64,000 nt of DNA from positions 358,709-422,708 of the forward strand of contig NZ_LVEM01000001.1 in assembly GCF_001641335.1 (NCBI RefSeq). The letters run 5' to 3'. A model generated the notes under the pieces. The model searched no databases. It was given only the letters and a program-made list of their open reading frames with translations, and was not told where the DNA came from. Each line of letters starts with the position of its first letter. Positions within the stretch are counted from its first letter, which is position 1. Positions 52,974 to 60,591 of this stretch are shown piece by piece. This DNA is from Bradyrhizobium stylosanthis (GTDB lineage Bacteria > Pseudomonadota > Alphaproteobacteria > Rhizobiales > Xanthobacteraceae). Both the position numbers and the translations under genes were made by a program.

Positions 52974-53834
52974 ATGATCCGATGTCGTGAGATAGAAATC
53001 GTCGATCTCGACGCCATCGCCGATCTCTTGGCAAACGGCTTTCCGGTCCGTCCGCGCGACTACTGGATCGATGGTCTCCGACGCCTGGCCGTGCGCGAGA
53101 CGCCCGACAGCTTCCCGCGCTTTGGCTATATGCTCGAGCATGACCGGACGCCGGTTGGTGCTCTGCTCCTGATCCACACCGCCAGGTGCGATGGTGGAAA
53201 TATCTCGATCCGGTGCAATCTCTCCAGCTGGTACGTGCAGCCCGCCTATCGCAGCTACGCACCCATGATGACCAAGGTCGCGCAACGTCACAGGGACGTG
53301 ACGTACGTCAACATCAGCCCGGCGCAATGGACGTGGGATGCCATCGAAGCGCAGGGGTTCCGCCGTTATTGCGCCGGCCTGTTCTTTTCCTTCCCGGCCT
53401 TATCGCGACCTCCAAGGGATATGCGCGTGGAAGTCGTCCGGCAGGATACGCAGGCTATTGACGGATTATCGGAGTCAGACGTCGCCTTGCTCGCGCGCCA
53501 CGCGCTCTACGGCTGTCTCGTTCTGGTGTGCCGCGCCGCTGATGGCCGCGCCTTTCCGTTCGTTCTGCAGCCGATGCGGCTGGGCCGCGTCAGCTTGCCA
53601 TCGATGCAAATGATCTATTGCGCCGATGTGGCCGACTATATCGCGTGCGCCGGCGCCATCGGTCGTTTCTTGGTTCGACGCGGTTGGATATCGGTTGCTC
53701 TCGACGCCAATGGTCCCGTGACCGGCCTCGTCGGTATCTACAGGGAGCCGATCGGTCGCAAATACTTCAAGGGTCCGCATTGCCCCCGGCTTGCCGATTT
53801 GTCGGACTCTGAACTGGTGATCTATGGGCCATGA
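52974..53834 (+). CDS. GNAT-like acyltransferase, uncharacterised
   Basis: A 286-residue protein. It begins IRCREIEIVDLDAIADLLAN, a GNAT-type first strand and helix. SWYVQPAYRSYAPMMTKVAQ resembles the acyl-CoA pyrophosphate-binding part, and YVNISPAQWTWDAIEAQGFR the core of motif A/B. A second domain of about 130 residues follows, with no recognised family. It is the last gene of the operon, 36 nt after the MetA-like gene; a final N- or O-acylation of the pathway product is a reasonable but unproven role. Confidence 0.65.
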   Translation: MIRCREIEIVDLDAIADLLANGFPVRPRDYWIDGLRRLAVRETPDSFPRFGYMLEHDRTPVGALLLIHTARCDGGNISIRCNLSSWYVQPAYRSYAPMMTKVAQRHRDVTYVNISPAQWTWDAIEAQGFRRYCAGLFFSFPALSRPPRDMRVEVVRQDTQAIDGLSESDVALLARHALYGCLVLVCRAADGRAFPFVLQPMRLGRVSLPSMQMIYCADVADYIACAGAIGRFLVRRGWISVALDANGPVTGLVGIYREPIGRKYFKGPHCPRLADLSDSELVIYGP

Positions 53835-53945
53835 CTGGGGCTAGGCGCCCAAACGCGGCGCCGGCCGAGCGGCTTTCCAGGTGGATTGAGCGCCGGACGC
53901 CTTGAGAGTCTTGCTGTCGCATCTCGTTTGGTCTCGGCAAAGTGA

Positions 53946-53973
53946 GGTTCCAAATGGAACCCCGCTGTTTTTT
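53946..53973 (+). terminator. probable Rho-independent terminator after the carrier-protein operon
   Basis: GGTTCC (53946-53951), loop AAAT, GGAACC (53956-53961) form a six-base-pair stem, followed after a few bases by TTTTTT (53968-53973). It sits 111 nt beyond the stop of the last operon gene. Confidence 0.6.
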
Positions 53974-54061
53974 CCAGATTTGATTCAGGGAGGGCGAACG
54001 AAAGTCACGGGCGAATGCCTCGATCCTGCGAGCCCATTGATCATTCGAGGAGAGGCGTCAA

Positions 54062-54256
54062 TTGACCGATAAAGCGCCGATGCAGAGTAGATACTTCATT
54101 CGGATGGGCGGCAAAGGGTGGATGGTCTACGATCGAGAGCGCAGGGGGCCGGCAATGATTGGGACGGACCTGGCTGAGAATCTGACCAGGGAGCGAGCCG
54201 AGGAAGTGCGGCACATGCTGGCGGCCTCAGGGCGAGGGCAAACGGGATCATCTTGA
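54062..54256 (+). CDS. small conserved protein (64 aa)
   Basis: A short hydrophilic protein, core SRYFIRMGGKGWMVYDRERR, then GPAMIGTDLAENLTRERAEE. This pattern of FIRM-x3-KGWMVxDR is familiar from small Bradyrhizobiaceae proteins of unknown function. A TTG start at 54062 has GAGAGGCG at good spacing; an in-frame ATG at 54080 is the alternative. Confidence 0.6.
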   Translation: MTDKAPMQSRYFIRMGGKGWMVYDRERRGPAMIGTDLAENLTRERAEEVRHMLAASGRGQTGSS

Positions 54257-54312
54257 TCTCCCGAGTTTGTTGAAAAGGGCGGGAGGGAGTTGATCGGTCG
54301 CGCTTCTGGGTG

Positions 54313-54365
54313 ATACTAAAAGTATCAATTTGGAGCCCGCGGTGTCAATACGAAAAGTATCAATT
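54313..54365 (+). promoter_or_regulatory. paired operators overlapping the start of the HTH gene
   Basis: Two copies of the 18-nt element ATAC-N-AAAAGTATCAATT (54313-54330 and 54348-54365) match at 17 of 18 positions, 35 nt apart. Each contains an inverted repeat ATAC/GTAT around a five-base centre. The second copy lies inside the first codons of the downstream regulator. This is the layout of an autorepression site. Confidence 0.7.
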
Positions 54366-54599
54366 CGCCAGATCAAGGCGGCCCGTGCTCTCTTGAATTG
54401 GAGCCAGGACGATCTGGCAATGCACTCTCAAGTGTCGTTGCCCACCATCAAGCGTTTGGAAGCCAACGACGGTGACGTGGGCGGTCGTCCCGAGACCCAG
54501 GAAGCCATTGTCGCAGCACTGCAAAGGGGCGGGATCGAGTTCATCCCGGAAAATGGCGGCGGAGCGGGAGTTCGCCTGACAAAACCCGGCAATCCATAG
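54342..54599 (+). CDS. XRE/Cro-type HTH transcriptional regulator
   Basis: An 85-residue single-domain regulator. The HTH reads IKAARALLNWSQDDLAMHSQ, then VSLPTIKRLEAND. The remainder forms a short beta ending IEFIPENGGGAGVRL, usual for this small XRE subgroup. The GTG at 54342 has GGAG six bases ahead; a TTG at 54330 has no ribosome-binding site. Operator-like repeats at its start suggest it represses itself. Such regulators commonly lie near the ends of mobile islands. Confidence 0.85.
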   Translation: MSIRKVSIRQIKAARALLNWSQDDLAMHSQVSLPTIKRLEANDGDVGGRPETQEAIVAALQRGGIEFIPENGGGAGVRLTKPGNP

Positions 54600-54643
54600 G
54601 TCGGTGCGGTGCCAACGGGGCCAGCCGGTCCTCCTGGGTCAGA

Positions 54644-54758
54644 GCGGGTCAGTAACGAAGCTCGTGGCGCGCCATGACCGGAAGCATTGCGTTTCAGCGC
54701 GCGCATTCGACACGATTTGCCGAACGGGCACTGAAACGACTGCATTGCCCTGACCCGC
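54644..54758. repeat. nested inverted repeats next to the tRNA-Gly fragment
   Basis: Outer arms GCGGGTCAG (54644-54652) and CTGACCCGC (54750-54758) are perfect complements. Inside them, CGTTTCAG (54690-54697) and CTGAAACG (54731-54738) are also perfect. The structure ends four nt before the tRNA 3'-end copy. It may form a cruciform, or be a remnant of an integration-associated element. Confidence 0.55.
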
Positions 54759-54761
54759 CAG

Positions 54762-54798
54762 GCTGAATACGAGGGCTCGATTCCCTTCACCCCCTCCA
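54762..54798 (+). repeat. 37-nt copy of the tRNA-Gly 3' end (candidate att site)
   Basis: Positions 54762-54798 match 10292-10328 at 35 of 37 bases and in the same orientation, covering the 3' part of the anticodon stem, variable loop, T-arm, acceptor 3' strand and CCA. No 5' tRNA half precedes it, so it cannot be a functional tRNA. Integrases that target tRNA genes leave exactly this arrangement: an intact tRNA at one end and a partial copy at the other. Confidence 0.75.
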
Positions 54799-54919
54799 AA
54801 TCCCCACGGCATTTCCGAGAGTTGACCGCAGCGGCCGTTCTGTCAAAGAAGGACGTCAAATCGAGGGTTGCCGCGAAGGGGCGGGCTGCCCGCGCGGTCA
54901 GCGGGAGTTAAGGGTTCAT

Positions 54920-55990
54920 ATGTCTGAGCGGATCGCTCTCATCACCGGCGTTACCGGCCAGGACGGCGCCTATCTCGCCGAATATCTGCTGTCGCTCGGC
55001 TATGTCGTGCACGGCATCAAGCGGCGCTCGTCCTCGTTCAACACCGCGCGCGTCGATCACCTCTACCAGGACCCGCATGTCGGCAACGTGCCGTTCCTGA
55101 TGCACTATGGCGACATGACGGATTCGACCAATCTGATCCGTCTGGTGCAGCAGATCCGCCCCACCGAGATCTACAATCTCGCGGCCCAGAGCCACGTCGC
55201 CGTCAGCTTCGAGAGCCCGGAATATACGGCGAACGCCGATGCGATCGGCGTGCTGCGCCTGCTGGAAGCCATCCGCATCCTCGGCATGGAGAAGGAGACG
55301 CGGTTCTACCAGGCCTCGACCTCCGAGCTCTATGGCCTGGTGCAGGAGATCCCGCAGAAGGAGACGACGCCGTTCTATCCGCGCTCGCCTTACGGCGTCG
55401 CCAAGCTCTACGGCTACTGGATCACGGTGAACTACCGCGAGGCCTACGGCATGTTCGCCTCCAACGGCATCCTGTTCAACCACGAGAGCCCGATCCGCGG
55501 CGAGACCTTCGTCACCCGCAAGATCACGCGCGGCGTGTCGCGCATCGAGGTCGGTCTGGAAGACACGCTCTATCTCGGCAATCTCGAGGCCAAGCGCGAC
55601 TGGGGCCATGCCAGGGACTACGTCGAGGGCATGCACAAGATCCTGCAGGCCGACAAGCCTGATGATTTCGTGCTCGCCACCGGCGAGATGCATTCGGTGC
55701 GCGAGATGGTCGAATTGTCGTTCGCGGAAGTAGGCCGCCGCATCGCCTGGCGCGGCAAGGGCGTCGAGGAGACCGGCATCGACGAGGCGAGCGGCAAGAC
55801 CGTCGTGAAGGTCGATCCGACCTATTTCCGCCCGACCGAAGTCGATCTCCTGATCGGCGATGCCAGCAAGGCGCGCGACGTCCTCGGCTGGAAGCCGAAG
55901 CGGAGCTTTGCCGAGCTCGTCGCCGAGATGATGGCGAGCGATCTGGCCGAGGCAAAGCGGGACGCGGGCGATGGCAAACGCACCGTTTGA
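54920..55990 (+). CDS. gmd: GDP-mannose 4,6-dehydratase
   Basis: A 356-residue extended SDR. It has [20 protein letters not shown], then [78 protein letters not shown] and [19 protein letters not shown], which are all GMD hallmarks. It converts GDP-D-mannose to GDP-4-keto-6-deoxymannose, the first step to GDP-L-fucose. It overlaps the next gene by 20 nt, so the pair is coupled. The ATG at 54920 follows GGGAGTTAAGGG. Confidence 0.96.
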   Translation: MSERIALITGVTGQDGAYLAEYLLSLGYVVHGIKRRSSSFNTARVDHLYQDPHVGNVPFLMHYGDMTDSTNLIRLVQQIRPTEIYNLAAQSHVAVSFESPEYTANADAIGVLRLLEAIRILGMEKETRFYQASTSELYGLVQEIPQKETTPFYPRSPYGVAKLYGYWITVNYREAYGMFASNGILFNHESPIRGETFVTRKITRGVSRIEVGLEDTLYLGNLEAKRDWGHARDYVEGMHKILQADKPDDFVLATGEMHSVREMVELSFAEVGRRIAWRGKGVEETGIDEASGKTVVKVDPTYFRPTEVDLLIGDASKARDVLGWKPKRSFAELVAEMMASDLAEAKRDAGDGKRTV

Positions 55991-56930
55991 GCTGAAGGGC
56001 AAAAGCGTCTACGTCGCCGGCCATCGCGGCATGGTCGGCGGCGCACTCGTGCGCCGGCTCGAACGGGAAGACGTCCGGCTCGTCACGGTGACGAGGGGCG
56101 AGGTCGATCTCTGCAACCAGGCCGCCGTGTTCGACTGGTTCGCGAAGGTGCGGCCGCAAGTGATCTTTCTCGCCGCGGCAAAAGTCGGCGGCATCGTCGC
56201 CAACGACACGCTGCGCGCCGAGTTCATCTACGACAACATCGCCATCGCAGCGAACGTGATCCAGGCCGCGCATCAGAATGGCGCCGAGAAGCTGATGTTT
56301 CTGGGCTCGTCCTGCATCTATCCGAAGCTGGCGCCGCAGCCGCTGCGCGAGGACTCGGTCTTGACCGGCCCGCTGGAGCCGACCAACGAGCCCTATGCGA
56401 TCGCCAAGATCGCGGGCATCAAGATGGTCGAGGCCTATCGCAGCCAGTACGGATGCGACTTCATCAGCGTGATGCCGACCAATCTCTACGGTCCCGGCGA
56501 CAATTATCACCCCGAGATGAGCCACGTCGTGGCCGCCCTGATCCGGCGCTTCCATGAAGCCAAGGTGTCGGGCGCGAAGAACGTCGTGGTGTGGGGCACC
56601 GGCACGCCGCGGCGCGAGTTCCTCTATGTCGACGACATGGCCGATGCTTGCGTGCACCTGATGAAGACCTATTCCAGCCCGGAACTGGTCAACATCGGCA
56701 CCGGCGAGGACATCGCCATCGCCGAGTTCGCGCGCGTGGTCGCCGACATCGTCGGCTACAGTGGCGAGATCAGCTTCGACACGTCGCGGCCCGACGGCAC
56801 CCCGCGCAAGCTGCTCGACGTCAGCCGCCTGGCAAAGCTCGGCTGGCGCGCGACGACCTCGCTTCACGACGGCTTGAAGCGTGCATATGCGGCGTATCAG
56901 GTCGAGGCGCCCGGGGCCGCGCAGAGGTAG
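55971..56930 (+). CDS. fcl: GDP-L-fucose synthase
   Basis: A 319-residue epimerase/reductase of the SDR family. It shows [80 protein letters not shown] (catalytic Tyr/Lys) and [20 protein letters not shown]. It converts the product of GMD into GDP-L-fucose for surface polysaccharides. It starts inside gmd and lies just outside the right boundary of the putative island. Confidence 0.96.
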   Translation: MANAPFELKGKSVYVAGHRGMVGGALVRRLEREDVRLVTVTRGEVDLCNQAAVFDWFAKVRPQVIFLAAAKVGGIVANDTLRAEFIYDNIAIAANVIQAAHQNGAEKLMFLGSSCIYPKLAPQPLREDSVLTGPLEPTNEPYAIAKIAGIKMVEAYRSQYGCDFISVMPTNLYGPGDNYHPEMSHVVAALIRRFHEAKVSGAKNVVVWGTGTPRREFLYVDDMADACVHLMKTYSSPELVNIGTGEDIAIAEFARVVADIVGYSGEISFDTSRPDGTPRKLLDVSRLAKLGWRATTSLHDGLKRAYAAYQVEAPGAAQR

Positions 56931-57123
56931 GAACCTTCGCCACAAGCGCGAGTTGGCCGGTCGGGTCAGGCGAAAGCCACACGAGGCCAACCGTGCAGGA
57001 AGCTGTGCGCGTGCGCTCCACCGCGCAAATCGCGGGCCATCTGATTCATCCGATGCTGGTGCCGATTCCGATCGTGTGCGCCAGCGATAGAGCGTGAATT
57101 CGAGAGAGCTGGAGGAGAAGACC

Positions 57124-57327
57124 ATGGGCCTTGCTCAATACGCGATCGTGCCGGTGCAGGACGAATGGGGCGTGCTGCACGACGGCGACGTCAAGAGCCG
57201 ATATGCCACCAAGGAGGCCGCCTTCGAGTCGGCGGTGGCTGCGGCGTCGCTGGCCCTGCGCGAGGGCCACGAGGTCCATGTCAGCGTGCCCGGCCGCGAA
57301 GCCGGCGAGAACGCGCTCGGCATCTAG
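57124..57327 (+). CDS. small conserved protein (67 aa)
   Basis: A 67-residue protein, MGLAQYAIVPVQDEWGVLHD, then VKSRYATKEAAFESAVAAAS and GHEVHVSVPGREAG. The W-x-V-x-H-D-G and repeated Ala pattern is that of DUF2188-like small proteins common in rhizobia; function unknown. The start at 57124 has GGAGGAGAAG at ideal spacing. It ends five nt before the convergent NAD-kinase-like gene. Confidence 0.7.
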   Translation: MGLAQYAIVPVQDEWGVLHDGDVKSRYATKEAAFESAVAAASLALREGHEVHVSVPGREAGENALGI

Positions 57328-57332
57328 CGCGA

Positions 57333-58265
57333 TCACACGATCAGCCGCCCGCGCCGCGCGGCAATTCCGATCGTGACCTCGGCGCCCGCGTTGAAGTCGA
57401 GGCGGTCGGCCTCGACGCCGTCGCTGAAGATGACGCCGTTTTCCGCCATCAGGGACCGGATGCGCAATTGATCCTCGGACGCCAGCCGTCCGCAGACGAG
57501 ATTGGTCTGCGAGTGGCGGCTCGGGAAGGGTTCGCGCACGGCGAAGCGCAGCTCGGCTGCGTCCCAGGGCAGGGCGTCGTAGCTGGCCGGCGAGGGCTGG
57601 CCGAAACTGCCGGCGATCGCGAGCGAGCCGGTGACGATGCTCTTGAACCAGGCGGTCGAGCCGAGCCCGGTCGAGACGATCAGCCCGCTCGAGGACTGCC
57701 GCTCCGTCATCCCGCCGGCAGCGATCTCGTAGACCGCGGAGACGTGCGTGCGTGCGCCGACGAACAGGTCGTTCACGGCATGCAGCACCTGCCCGTCGGA
57801 GAGCCGCGCCTCCGCCATCGTCACCGCCTGGCTGTCACGCTTCTCGGCGGCGACATCAGGCAGGAGCTTTGCGAGGTCGCCCGGCACGAAGGGCAGGAGA
57901 ATGCCGTCAAAGCGCGTCGGGTCCGGATTGACCCCGATCAGCGGATGGCCGTCGAGATACTTCATCGTGTTGGCGACGACGCCGTCCTGACCGAGCGCAA
58001 CCACGATGTCATCGGGCGCGAAGATGAAGTTGGGCAGGAAGCCGCGCTCGATGACCTGATAGCGTCCCCATTGCTCCAGCACCTGCAGCGTCGTGCGACG
58101 CTGCGCCTGGTAGACCTCGTGCTCGCGCTCGTAGTCGGAGAAGTCGGCGCCGAGGTGCTCGACGTAGAACCGCGCCTGCGCCGGCGTCAGGTAGCGCGCG
58201 ATCAGGTCCTCCAGCCTGGTCCGGCGCGTCACCAGCACGATCTTGCGGTCATTGGCGGCGGGCAT
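57333..58265 (-). CDS. NAD-kinase-like protein
   Basis: A 310-residue protein of the NAD kinase/diacylglycerol kinase-like fold. The usual GGDGT loop reads VVALGQDGVVANTMKYLDGH, with Gln in place of the first Gly pair (GQDG at residues 92-95). The second signature, SSGLIVSTGLGSTAWFKSIV, is typical, including the GSTA segment. The C-terminus IIFSDGVEADRLDFNAGAEV is also family-like. The N-terminal 70 residues are unusual. It lies downstream of and overlaps the SPFH gene by 17 nt. A role in NAD metabolism or binding of a related nucleotide is suggested by the adjacent Nudix regulator. Confidence 0.85.
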   Translation of the reverse strand: MPAANDRKIVLVTRRTRLEDLIARYLTPAQARFYVEHLGADFSDYEREHEVYQAQRRTTLQVLEQWGRYQVIERGFLPNFIFAPDDIVVALGQDGVVANTMKYLDGHPLIGVNPDPTRFDGILLPFVPGDLAKLLPDVAAEKRDSQAVTMAEARLSDGQVLHAVNDLFVGARTHVSAVYEIAAGGMTERQSSSGLIVSTGLGSTAWFKSIVTGSLAIAGSFGQPSPASYDALPWDAAELRFAVREPFPSRHSQTNLVCGRLASEDQLRIRSLMAENGVIFSDGVEADRLDFNAGAEVTIGIAARRGRLIV

Positions 58266-59292
58266 TGGCGGCCTCGGGCTTCGGCTTCTCCATCAACTGG
58301 CTGAGCAGATCCGGAGAGACGTTGAGCTGGCCGATCTTCTCGGCCTTCTCGGCGATGCCGGTGAAGGCTTGCGCGATCAGCTGCCCCGGCTGCATGCCGG
58401 ATGCGGCGAGCGCCTGGATCACCCGGGTGTCGACGCCCTCGAAGATCTTCATCAGCGCGCCGACCCGATAGGCCTCTGCGTCGGCCAGCGTCCGGGTGTT
58501 CTCGGCATTGAGGCCGACGAAATCCTTGCGCTTGCCTTCCAGCACGATGTCCGCGGCCATGCCGGCCTGCCTCAGTTCGTTGCGCTTGGCGGCAACGCTC
58601 GCCTCGGCGTCCATCTGGGTCTCGCGGATCGACCGTTTCTTCTGCTCGACCGCGATCTCGGTGTCGAGCTCGCTTTCGCGGATGGCGCGCTCCTGCTCGA
58701 CGGCGAAGTTGCGCCGGGCGAAGATCGCTTCGTCCGCAGTCTTCAGGATCGCCTCGCGCGCTTCCGCCTCCAGCGCCTTTGCGGTGTCGGGCGTCGGCTT
58801 GATGCCGCGAATGGACACGCCGAGGATCTCGAGGCCGAGCGCGGCGATGTCGGCGCGCGCCCGCAAGCCTGTCGCGATGATGTCGGCGATGCGGTCGGAG
58901 GACTGCAGCGCGTCCTTCAGCGTCAGCTCCTTGATCGCCTGCTGGGCGAGGACCTCGACCGTGCCGAGGATACGCTGCGGCAGCTTCTCGGGATCGTCGG
59001 TCTCGTAGGTCCTGCCGTCGGCCTTCAGGGTGAAGTCGAGCATCGCGGCCGCCTTCTTCGGCTCGTTGATGCGGTAGGTGACGTGGCCCTGCACCGTCAG
59101 CGTCTGAAAGTCGCGCGCGATCTGCTGGAAGATGAAGGAGGCGTCGCGGCTGCCGATCGGCACGGCGACGAGCATGGTCACCGGCGCGTAGTAGAGCGCG
59201 GACAGACCGGCGCCCTCGGCGACGACAGCGCCGGCGCGATACTTCATCAGATAGGTGGTGGGCTGGGCCTTGATGAACCTGACGCCAAACAT
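58249..59292 (-). CDS. SPFH/band-7 domain protein
   Basis: A 347-residue SPFH-superfamily protein without a clear transmembrane helix. The SPFH domain covers about residues 10-170 (KYRAGAVVAEGAGLSALYYA, LTVQGHVTYRINEPKKAAAM, GLEILGVSIRGIKPTPDTAK). A long Ala/Glu-rich coiled coil follows (about 175-300) with KRSIRETQMDAEASVAAKRN. The C-terminus ends MEKPKPEAANARR. SPFH proteins oligomerise at membranes into ring-like scaffolds. It is the first gene of the operon with the NAD-kinase-like protein, under a promoter shared with the NrtR-like gene. Confidence 0.88.
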   Translation of the reverse strand: MFGVRFIKAQPTTYLMKYRAGAVVAEGAGLSALYYAPVTMLVAVPIGSRDASFIFQQIARDFQTLTVQGHVTYRINEPKKAAAMLDFTLKADGRTYETDDPEKLPQRILGTVEVLAQQAIKELTLKDALQSSDRIADIIATGLRARADIAALGLEILGVSIRGIKPTPDTAKALEAEAREAILKTADEAIFARRNFAVEQERAIRESELDTEIAVEQKKRSIRETQMDAEASVAAKRNELRQAGMAADIVLEGKRKDFVGLNAENTRTLADAEAYRVGALMKIFEGVDTRVIQALAASGMQPGQLIAQAFTGIAEKAEKIGQLNVSPDLLSQLMEKPKPEAANARRQ

Positions 59293-59315
59293 GGCTTTCT
59301 CCGTGGGGTCCTTAG

Positions 59316-59358
59316 TAAGTGTGTCTGAACAACTAAGTAAGTTGGACTGTACAACTAA
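59316..59358. promoter_or_regulatory. tandem operator between the SPFH operon and the NrtR-like gene
   Basis: Two 21-nt elements, TAAGTGTGTCTGAACAACTAA (59316-59336; shown in part here) and a second starting TAAGTTGGACTGTACAAC (59338-59358). They follow the pattern TAAGTTG-N2-CTGNACAACTTA. Each is an imperfect palindrome (AGTTG/CAACT arms), and they are spaced 22 nt, two helical turns. This is what an NrtR-type repressor needs to control both operons. Confidence 0.75.
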
Positions 59359-59394
59359 CTATGCTAGTGTCAAGGCCGATCAGCGGAGGTGGCA

Positions 59395-60135
59395 ATGGCA
59401 GGTGAGCCCAGAAGCAAAGACCTTGGCAAAGACCTTGGAAAGTCGGGGCAATTGGACTTTCCGCGGCCCCTGACCACGGTCGACGTCGTGATTTTCACGA
59501 TTTCGGGCGACAGCCTCCAGGTGTTGCTGGTGCAGCGCCCGGCGGACGAGGGCGAGCCGTTTCCGCAAGCCTGGGCGCTGCCGGGCGGCTTCGTCGATGT
59601 CGCCAAGGACCGCGATCTCGCGGCCTGTGCGGCGCGCAAGCTTAGGGAGAAGACCGGCGTCACGAGCCCTTATCTCGAGCAGCTCGGGAGCTGGGGCAGT
59701 GCGACGCGCGATCCGCGCGGCTGGTCGGCCACGCACGCCTATTTCGCGCTGATCCCGGACGACGCCGGCACGCTCGCATCCGATGCGCGCTGGTGTCCGA
59801 TTCAAGGGGGCCGGCTCAAGGACAAGCTCGCCTTCGACCACGGCGACATCCTGGCAACGGCTATCCAGCGCCTGCGCAACAAGGTGGAGTACACCTCGCT
59901 GCCGGCCTATCTGATGCCGGCGGAATTCACGCTGCCGGACCTGCAGCGCGTTTACGAGATCGTGCTCGACCGCCCGCTGGAGAAGAGTGCGTTCCGGACC
60001 CGGATCCTGTCGGCCGACATGATCGAGGCGGTCGCAAAGATGCGGCGCGGCCCCAACCGTCCGGCGCAGCTCTACCGCCTGAAGAAGGGCAGGGAGCCCG
60101 TGTATTTTGTGCGGACGTTCAATCCGCCAGAATGA
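59395..60135 (+). CDS. NrtR-like Nudix-family transcriptional regulator
   Basis: A 246-residue protein with an N-terminal Nudix domain (about 25-165) and a C-terminal winged helix (about 170-246). The Nudix box region reads ALPGGFVDVAKDRDLAACAA, then RKLREKTGV. The usual REx2EExG pattern is altered, so catalysis may be lost, as in NrtR repressors that sense ADP-ribose. The C-terminus FTLPDLQRVYEIVLDRPLEK and KMRRGPNRPAQLYRLKKGRE is the NrtR winged-helix part. The ATG at 59395 has GGAGG five bases ahead. It probably binds the tandem operator and controls the SPFH/NAD-kinase-like operon. Confidence 0.88.
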   Translation: MAGEPRSKDLGKDLGKSGQLDFPRPLTTVDVVIFTISGDSLQVLLVQRPADEGEPFPQAWALPGGFVDVAKDRDLAACAARKLREKTGVTSPYLEQLGSWGSATRDPRGWSATHAYFALIPDDAGTLASDARWCPIQGGRLKDKLAFDHGDILATAIQRLRNKVEYTSLPAYLMPAEFTLPDLQRVYEIVLDRPLEKSAFRTRILSADMIEAVAKMRRGPNRPAQLYRLKKGREPVYFVRTFNPPE

Positions 60136-60318
60136 TGTCGCGGCGACCGAGTTCGTGACGCATGATCCGAGGCTCCGGTTCGGCGCTTGAATCACGTCTT
60201 GGGGCGGCTGCACCAATGGTCCGTCGCTGATGTCGCTCCTGATCTGACTTCACTTCGGCTTTTGGGGCAAAGCGGCCGTGACTGGACCTGCTGCTGGCTG
60301 GCTCCAGTCGTGAATTGA
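59913..60318 (+). repeat. direct repeat, copy A (end of NrtR-like gene plus flank)
   Basis: About 406 nt covering the last 74 codons of the NrtR-like gene and about 180 nt downstream. It recurs at 61422-61823 in the same orientation. Similarity is high in the coding half and moderate in the flank. The 1.1 kb between the copies holds the alpha/beta hydrolase gene. Confidence 0.85.
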
Positions 60319-60591
60319 TCCATCTCGGGCAGTCGCATCGATTGGTGCAGCGAGGGAAACCTGACAGTGAGAGACCCGACCGGTCAGGCTTCTACTTCGG
60401 GCTTTTTCGAAAGACGTAGCTGTGTCCTTCCACCATCATCACGCTGAGGTTGTAGCCGCGACGTTGCTTCGGCAAAGTGATCCCGAAATTCTAAAACTCT
60501 GCCCGCGAAATTGAATAACGCGTGGGCAATGGATCAATTAATCGCTTGTCCTTTCAACAAAACGTCTGACAGCGCAGATGGGGGCGACTCG
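60319..60591. other. intergenic stretch before the hydrolase gene
   Basis: The repeat copy A ends at 60318; up to the hydrolase start at 60592 no gene or strong palindrome is visible. A longer in-frame upstream extension of the hydrolase (from 60511) lacks a ribosome-binding site. The hydrolase promoter is likely here. Confidence 0.4.

Noticed and set aside
44068..53834. Rhizobitoxine cluster
   Set aside because: Rhizobitoxine synthesis needs RtxA (aminotransferase fused to a sulfhydrylase-like domain) and a desaturase; the genes here differ.
54762..54798. Second tRNA-Gly gene
   Set aside because: Only the 3' half is present; no D-arm, anticodon or acceptor 5' strand precedes it, so it was treated as an att-like repeat.
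10255..54798. Integrase or transposase within the putative island
   Set aside because: No tyrosine or serine recombinase, or transposase, was recognised in any frame, so no mobile element type is assigned.
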